This document shows positions 58,613 through 64,000 of a stretch of 64,000 nucleotides of DNA, in pieces. The stretch spans positions 41,871,512 through 41,935,511 of the forward strand of contig OZ020306.1 in assembly GCA_963971305.1 (NCBI GenBank), given 5' to 3'. Below the pieces are notes generated by a model. The model searched no databases, had not been told where the DNA came from, and saw only the letters and a program-made list of their open reading frames with translations. The DNA is from Arcuatula senhousia. Its lineage: Eukaryota; Mollusca; Bivalvia; Mytilida; Mytilidae. The position numbers and the translations under genes were made by a program. The stretch's first letter is position 1; every line of letters starts with the position of its first letter.

Positions 58613-61600
58613 GTAGATATACAACGTATATGATACTAGAAAATAATACCGGGGTATTCTAAAATTACACCAGAACAGGATATAAAAAGAGAAAGAACAT
58701 TATACAATAAAACACACGGCCAATGTGGGATGCTTTTCTCCCATGAAGTTCTTATTAGGCTATACAAGTATCGGTGAAATAAACATAAAAAATATGATAA
58801 AATGAACATGAATTGAAATGATGAAGAAAGGAATAAATTGGTGTTTTCGCTCTAGCAATACTATACATGTAACATAGGGGCAATAAACACGAAGAGGATG
58901 ATAAAATGAACATGAAATGATGATTAGAAATGTGGGGTGGTGTGACCGAAGGAACAGTGTATTTTAAAACAACTGAAAAAGGGTAGGGGTGAGTAAGGGT
59001 GGATGTCTATGTGAGCACTAGTTGGAGGTTCTCAAAAGTGTCTTTTATGTGGACGTAGAATGGCATCCTCCACACACGTTAGTCCACTATGGTCAGCGGT
59101 CAAGGTTACCGTATAATAGATTTGACAACCCCCGCGAACGATGGACATCCTATCAAACTTAAATATACCCAAAGCTCGAGACCCGAATTCAGGACATTTA
59201 TTTCGGTCATTGTCAATTTTATCTAAAAGGAGACAACCATCTAACAATATAATAATTTGGTCATATATCAATATATTATCAGGCGTTGATATAAATTGCA
59301 CGTCTCACATTAACACAATTGATAACAAAATTTGTAAATGAGAGATCCGTGGAGGGGCGGATTGGAGGTTGAAATCCTCCTTTCCTTCGAAATGTTTGTA
59401 ATTTTCGTCACGAACTTTGTCCACCATGCCATGTGCGTTGACCTCCTTTAGAAAAGTTCTTAATTGCAGTCTATAATAAAACAATTGACAGTCTTGAAAG
59501 AATTTTAGAAACTAGAAAATAAATTTGGCTATAAAGTTTCATTCTGATTAGCAATGAAAATAAAAACATGGTACTTAAATAAGGGAGAAGTTGGACACAA
59601 GGCCAATCAGGAGAACGTATCCACTGTCATTGAAAAAAGAAGGAAAGGGCAATGTCTAGTTTAGCCTACTGAAGAGGATTCTACGGTCATTTCCATACCG
59701 AAATCAACAGGCGCAAGGCAGGGGCGAGCTATTTCGCCTACTGCAGGGGATTCTATTGCCATTTCCGTATCAAAACACACAGGCGCGGGGCAGGTGCGAG
59801 CAATATAACCTTCTACAGGCGATTCTACGGTCAATGCCGTAATGTAACCCACAGGCGCAGGACGGGGGCGAAATATTCAGCCTACTGCAGGGAATTCTAC
59901 TGTCATTTCCGTATCGAAACACACCACAGGGGCTTGAATTCTGGTCATTTATATCAACTTAAAAAAAATCGACCCCTATTCTATATTCCTGAATTCAGGC
60001 CCTTGTGAAACACACAGGCGCGGGACAGGGGCGAGTAATACAGCCTACTGCAGGGAATTGTACGGCCAATTCCGCACCGAAGCCCACAGGCTCGGGATAA
60101 GGGGAGCAATTAAGCCTACTTCAGGAGATTCTGTGGTCATTTCCTTACCGAAAACCACAGGCACAGTGTAATTTTAAGTCAAGAGAACAGTTACACAAAA
60201 AACAAATATATTTTGGTAAAATAGTGAATCGCCTATTGCAAAGAAGCAATTGAATAAAAATTGTACAAAAAAAAAAGATTAAAAGAAGTATCATGCAAGT
60301 GATTAATAACTTCAATAAGTAAGAATTAGAAATGTAAATATGTACTGTAATTATACTATTAGATTTGTGAGTTTACATGTTCGTATTTACAATTAATAAT
60401 ATAAATCTAAATTTAGTATTGTTTCTATTTTAGATGCAACTTTACATTTTGTTTTCTCATAATTGTCAATCAAAACTTCTATAAGTACATTTGATTCTAT
60501 AAACACATAAACAAATGATCAAATTGACAAAAATAAAATATATTTTTGTTTCCTTTGTTCTGTTTTAGGTCCCATTGCCAGTGGTCTTGTAAACAAATTT
60601 GGATGTAGATCTGTTACCATAGCTGGTAGTTTTATTGCATCAGCAGGTTTCATGCTTGGATCCTTTTCGCCAAATCTTAATGTCCTCATCCTTACATATG
60701 GAGTTCTTGGAGGTACAAAACATACTTTAATATAAACGTATTACGGTTTAAATTTTATAAAATAAAATGTAACTTGTGTTTTTTGCTAAGACTAGAACCC
60801 ATCCACATAAAAGTTAACCGTTAAAACACACACCTAGCATAGACGTTATAGGAGACCTTATTCAATATTAGGCCATAGAACAAAAACCTTCAAGCCTAGC
60901 GCTTGGCTGTCATATAGCACATACGCACAAAGCACAGACATTATAATATTGCACTTATACAATTATTTTCTTTTTATAGGCTTAGGATTTGGGCTGACGT
61001 ATTTGCCTTCCATTGTAGCTGTAGGCTATTACTTTGAGAAGAGAAGAGCTCTAGCGACTGGCATTGCTATGTGTGGCTCGGGCATCGGAACATTCGTTTT
61101 CTCTCCGTTAAACGATTTCCTCTTGGAAAAATATGGATGGAGAAATCTGCTATTTATCCAATCAGGAATAATTTTGAACGGAGTTGTTTGCGGTATGTTA
61201 ATGCGTCCGTTAGAAGCAAAACGGAGAAAACCAAAAGAAGTTGAAGAAGAGCCTCATTCTGAACATCATTCCCAAGTGCATAAACAAATTATATTTAAAA
61301 ACCGTAATCGGGCAGATTCCGAACCAGCTGCAAATGATTTACGTTTAAGTCTCATGAACAATCCATCAGATATTAAGCAGAACGGTTCTTCAACCGAAAT
61401 TGTGTACGTGCAAAATGGTAGGAAATCAAGTGATATCCCATTTAAGAAAATGATCATAAAAGAGATCGTTCCGACAAGACGCGCTAGTAACAAGGAAGTT
61501 TCTATCGGCTCACAGCCAATGCTAATGGCGCGGCCTATGTATAGAAAGGATATATTCTATACCGGAAGTGTTGATCGAATTCCTCAGTTCCGGTCATCAC

Positions 61601-63230
61601 CTGATATGAGGACTTACATTGCAAGTATCACATCAATTCCTGGTATTACAGAATACGAAAAGACATCGATATGGGATAGTTGTACCTGTTTGCCAAAAAC
61701 ATTTAGAGACATTTTAAAAGAGATGTTAGACTTTTCATTAATGCTCAAAATCTCATTTTTCTTACTGTTCATTGGTAACATTTTTGCGTGCAGTGGATAT
61801 TTCATTCCCTTCAGTTACATTGTTGATCGTGCTGTACAGCTAAACATTCCAAGAACCGATGCTGCCTTTTTGATCTCAATAATGGGTAATATATTTTCTT
61901 GTTTAAGATAGTATTCGACAAAAATATATAAATAAAAAACAAAGCAAAATAAATATGAACAATATATTTCTTCTATACATATCTTGCTATATCAAAATAA
62001 TCTGGCCTCTTACATCGGAATTTGAGAACACACTTAAAACCATAAGAAAGCTTAGAATGCAAATTCGACATCTCCAAATTCAACTGGGTTCGTAACGAAA
62101 ATAGTTAAATGAAACATTATCTGTAAAATCATGGTTTGAGGGACGAGTAGTGCTGCAAAGATGTGAAATGAAATAAAACCCTAAAGCCCAATTGAAATTA
62201 TCCCGCGGCATTACAATTTGTGATATTTAAAAAAAAAACGTACGGGAAGAACTCGCCAATAAATCCTTTCCCTCAATTTTATAATTGCAAATAAAATAAA
62301 AAAGGGTCAGTTGTTTTGTAAATAGAATTTAATTTGAAACTATTTGTGTTAATTTGTTTGTTCTAAGTATACAAATAATTTTTCATATAAGATTTCTTTT
62401 TCTCTTAGGTATAACAAACACCATAGGACGTGTTCTTTGCGGGTTTCTTGCCGACCTACCGTTTGTGAATCCTCTACTACTGAATAACATTATGCTGCTT
62501 GTCAGCGGCCTGGTGCTAATTGTTGAACCCTTCTGTACAACTTACAGTACATTGGTGATTTTCTGTGTCCTGTACGGACTCTGTATTGGTAGGTATTATA
62601 GATATAACAAATTCAATCAGTTGATTTACAAAAATATACATCACATCCATCATATCCATTCCACAAAGAAGTTGATAAAAGAATATCGTGAATCAATCAA
62701 TCAATAGATTTAACATCATATTCAAACCAGGTAGGTGTGAACGCTTTTTGTATGTTCTTCAAAATTCTGTCACAGTGTGGACTAACACTTCGAAAGAAAG
62801 GCAACAACCATATTCGAATGTCAGTAATCGTTCAAATATACATAAAAAGTCCAATAACATCTGATATATTAAAGAAATATCATGTTGATATATTTGATAT
62901 TTCGAATGTTATTCATGAAAAGGGAACCAATTTATCACCTAACAAATTAATAACACACAACACAGGGACTTGCTCCCCTCTATCAATATTTTGTAAGAGT
63001 CAATATGTGGTACGAAAAAAATTACTAAAGTATTAAAGTTGTTTTGTAGAGAAACTTTAATACTTTGGTAATAGTTCAGAGGATTTTTCTTACTTTCGTT
63101 TCAGCTGCTTATATTTCATTAACGTCTCCGATTATCTGTGATTTACTTGGGATACACAAACTGTCTAATGCCTTTGGTCTGTTAGTATTAGCCCGTGGGA
63201 TATCTGGGAGTTACGGACCACCAATGGCAG
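58375..63230 (+). CDS. SLC16 / monocarboxylate-transporter-like protein 2, five exons, C-terminus beyond the window
   Basis: A tandem paralog of the gene at 25165. Exons are 58375-58612, 60569-60712, 60980-61885, 62409-62588 and 63105-63230, all phase 1 and GT-AG, giving 531 codons plus one base. Signatures are [17 protein letters not shown] at TM1, [34 protein letters not shown], then a predicted cytosolic loop (about residues 205-374) about 100 residues shorter than in gene 1. The loop ends in the shared block [13 protein letters not shown] and [12 protein letters not shown]7 onward matches gene 1 closely ([33 protein letters not shown]). The final exon (about 50 codons in gene 1) was not found before 64000. 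The substrate is unknown. Confidence 0.95.
58785..59150 (-). mobile_element. S repeat in intron 1 of SLC16 gene 2, inverted, partial
   Basis: GATGATAAAATGAACATGAA, GTGTCTTTTATGTGGACGTA, CCACACACGTTAGTCCACTA and TGGTCAGCGGTCAAGG are recognisable. The head half is missing. Confidence 0.6.
59151..59575. other. Intronic stretch, nothing recognised
   Basis: AT-rich with a short GACCCGAATTCAGGACATTT that echoes the ends of the 83-bp insertion at 59925. Nothing else is seen. Confidence 0.35.
59640..60175 (+). repeat. 72-bp satellite, about seven units, in intron 1 of SLC16 gene 2
   Basis: Units read CCTACTGCAGGGGATTCTA, CGGTCATTTCCGTA.CGAAA and CACAGGCGCGGGGCAGGGGC, with anchors at 59665, 59737, 59809, 59881, 60044 and 60115. 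The spacing is 72, 72, 72, 163, 71. The 163 gap is one unit plus a 91-bp insertion. The satellite is GC-richer than its surroundings. The unit looks like an amplified piece of the S repeat (ATGCAGGAGGCTAAATT and GGTAAGA relatives). Confidence 0.85.
59925..60007. mobile_element. 83-bp MITE with 8-bp target duplication inside the satellite
   Basis: The ends CACAGGGGCTTGAATTC and GAATTCAGGCCCTTGTG are inverted with two mismatches. AAACACAC flanks both sides (59917-59924, 60008-60015). 83 plus 8 bases equals exactly the extra 91 bases in the satellite spacing. An 8-bp duplication fits hAT elements. Confidence 0.88.
60569..60712 (+). CDS. SLC16 gene 2, exon 2
   Basis: 144 bases after CTGTTTTAG. 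It encodes [20 protein letters not shown], then hydrophobic sequence to LILTYGVLG. It aligns without gaps to 26053-26196. Confidence 0.94.
60980..61885 (+). CDS. SLC16 gene 2, exon 3
   Basis: 302 codons after TTTTATAG, donor GTAATA. It carries TM4-TM6, the loop and TM7-TM8. The loop lacks the GSQARI duplication of gene 1. Confidence 0.94.
62409..62588 (+). CDS. SLC16 gene 2, exon 4
   Basis: 180 bases between TCTCTTAG and GTAGGT. It encodes [20 protein letters not shown] and ends VLYGLCI. Confidence 0.94.
63105..63230 (+). CDS. SLC16 gene 2, exon 5
   Basis: 126 bases between CGTTTCAG and GTGAGAAA. It encodes [16 protein letters not shown] and [16 protein letters not shown], then YGPPMA. Confidence 0.94.
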
Positions 63231-63419
63231 GTGAGAAAAACAGAACCATGACTATAACGACAAGTTTTTATTTTGAAAAATAAGACGGGACGGTTGCCAA
63301 TCGATCACAAAAAATGCGTTTAAAGTAAATGATTGTCATATATTTTTTATACAAAAGAGAAGGAATCAGCTACCCTGACATAGAGACTCAAACTGAAACA
63401 GGACAAATAAGTCTGCCGA

Positions 63420-63735
63420 CAGGTCTAAAATTATCTTAACTTTACAGTTCGTCACACAGAACCACATTGTCAAATTTCAAATCATCATAATGTACGGTTT
63501 CTGAACATTCTCATACTAATTTTCATTCATTTCTGGCCCAGATTAAACAAGAACTAGTGTCCCGACAGAACAGAAAGTCGCTTAGGATCTACATTTTCTG
63601 AGTCTGAACCAACCTGCAAAATTTCAAATTATTCTCATGTACGGTTTCTCAGAAAAGCTTACCGGACATTCGTACGGACGGACATTAGTAAAAGCTAATG
63701 CTCGTCCCATCGACATGTCGTAAAGCGGACATTGC
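63420..63735 (-). repeat. Family B-like repeat with 5' hairpin, inverted
   Basis: On the minus strand: hairpin GTCCGCTTTACGACATGTCG and GGGAC (63704-63730), GTCCGTCCGTACGAATG, an internal CGTACATGAGAATAATTTGA unit, and the end GTCGGGACACTAGTTCTTGT then T (to 63546). A second, diverged unit lies at 63420-63540. It sits in the last intron of SLC16 gene 2. Confidence 0.6.
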
Positions 63736-64000
63736 TCTATTTTACTCATCTGATTGAACGGGACTCAGTTTCTCGGTGTTCTTGTACAATATAAAATAAA
63801 GCAAAAATGTTCGAAACAAATAATATAAGATAATGGGAAGTGGCATAAGTGCACACGACACTTAAATCAACGGCAATTAAAAAAATCCACAAACGAAAAC
63901 AGCCAGCATCCAGCCTGGTCAAATATATTAAGCAATAGATTCCAGAGATGGAGACCGTATAGCTAAACAAAAGAAACAATTCTTAAGTGTTAAATTATTT
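63736..64000. other. Right edge: intron of SLC16 gene 2, nothing recognised
   Basis: AT-rich, without an acceptor plus coding segment matching the sixth exon of gene 1. The gene continues past the edge. Confidence 0.5.

Noticed and set aside
63231..64000. Sixth exon of the second SLC16 gene
   Set aside because: No acceptor followed by a frame like the [11 protein letters not shown]... exon of gene 1 is present, so it must lie outside.

Overview
This window reads as nuclear DNA of a marine lophotrochozoan, most likely a bivalve mollusc. It is AT-rich and intron-rich with GT-AG splice sites, and it is crowded with short interspersed repeats of kinds that are familiar from bivalve genomes. That last point comes from general recall, not a search, and the species cannot be named from the sequence alone.

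Three protein-coding genes are visible, all on the + strand. (1) 811-5623: the last four exons of a KMT2A/KMT2B (trithorax/MLL) histone H3K4 methyltransferase, covering most of the SET domain and the post-SET tail, then a 3' UTR to about 7145. (2) 25165-33746: a complete six-exon SLC16/monocarboxylate-transporter-like gene of 700 codons. (3) 58375-63230: the first five exons of a second SLC16 gene, whose last exon lies beyond the right edge. Genes 2 and 3 are tandem paralogs: every intron is phase 1, exons 2, 4 and 5 have identical lengths (144, 180, 126 bases), and only exon 1 and the exon encoding the large cytosolic loop differ in length.

Almost everything else is repeats. Left part (1-24900): a family with AGCTCACCTG / CAGGTGAGC ends and about 155-bp internal units (five copies), several structurally related families, mariner-, Mutator- and Harbinger-like non-autonomous elements with clear target duplications, and a 4.3-kb element with 44-bp inverted termini holding nested insertions. 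Middle (25-58 kb): many copies of a roughly 0.5-kb SINE-like repeat ('S'), a shorter repeat ('V'), decayed 'N' repeats, a frameshifted and 5'-truncated jockey-type LINE (39746-41165, minus), a 19-bp minisatellite and a 77-bp palindrome. Right part: a 72-bp satellite carrying an 83-bp insertion inside intron 1 of the second transporter.

The most notable pattern is that several repeat families that look different share one plan: a 5' terminal hairpin, a 10-12 base subterminal inverted repeat whose partner lies about 25-30 bases from the other end, often a tract rich in GTCC or GTC, internal units of about 150-175 bp with a common GAAACTTGGTA-like core, and a 3' end of CTTGTT or CTAGTT. This resembles the layout of non-autonomous Helentron-type elements, but that assignment is inference.
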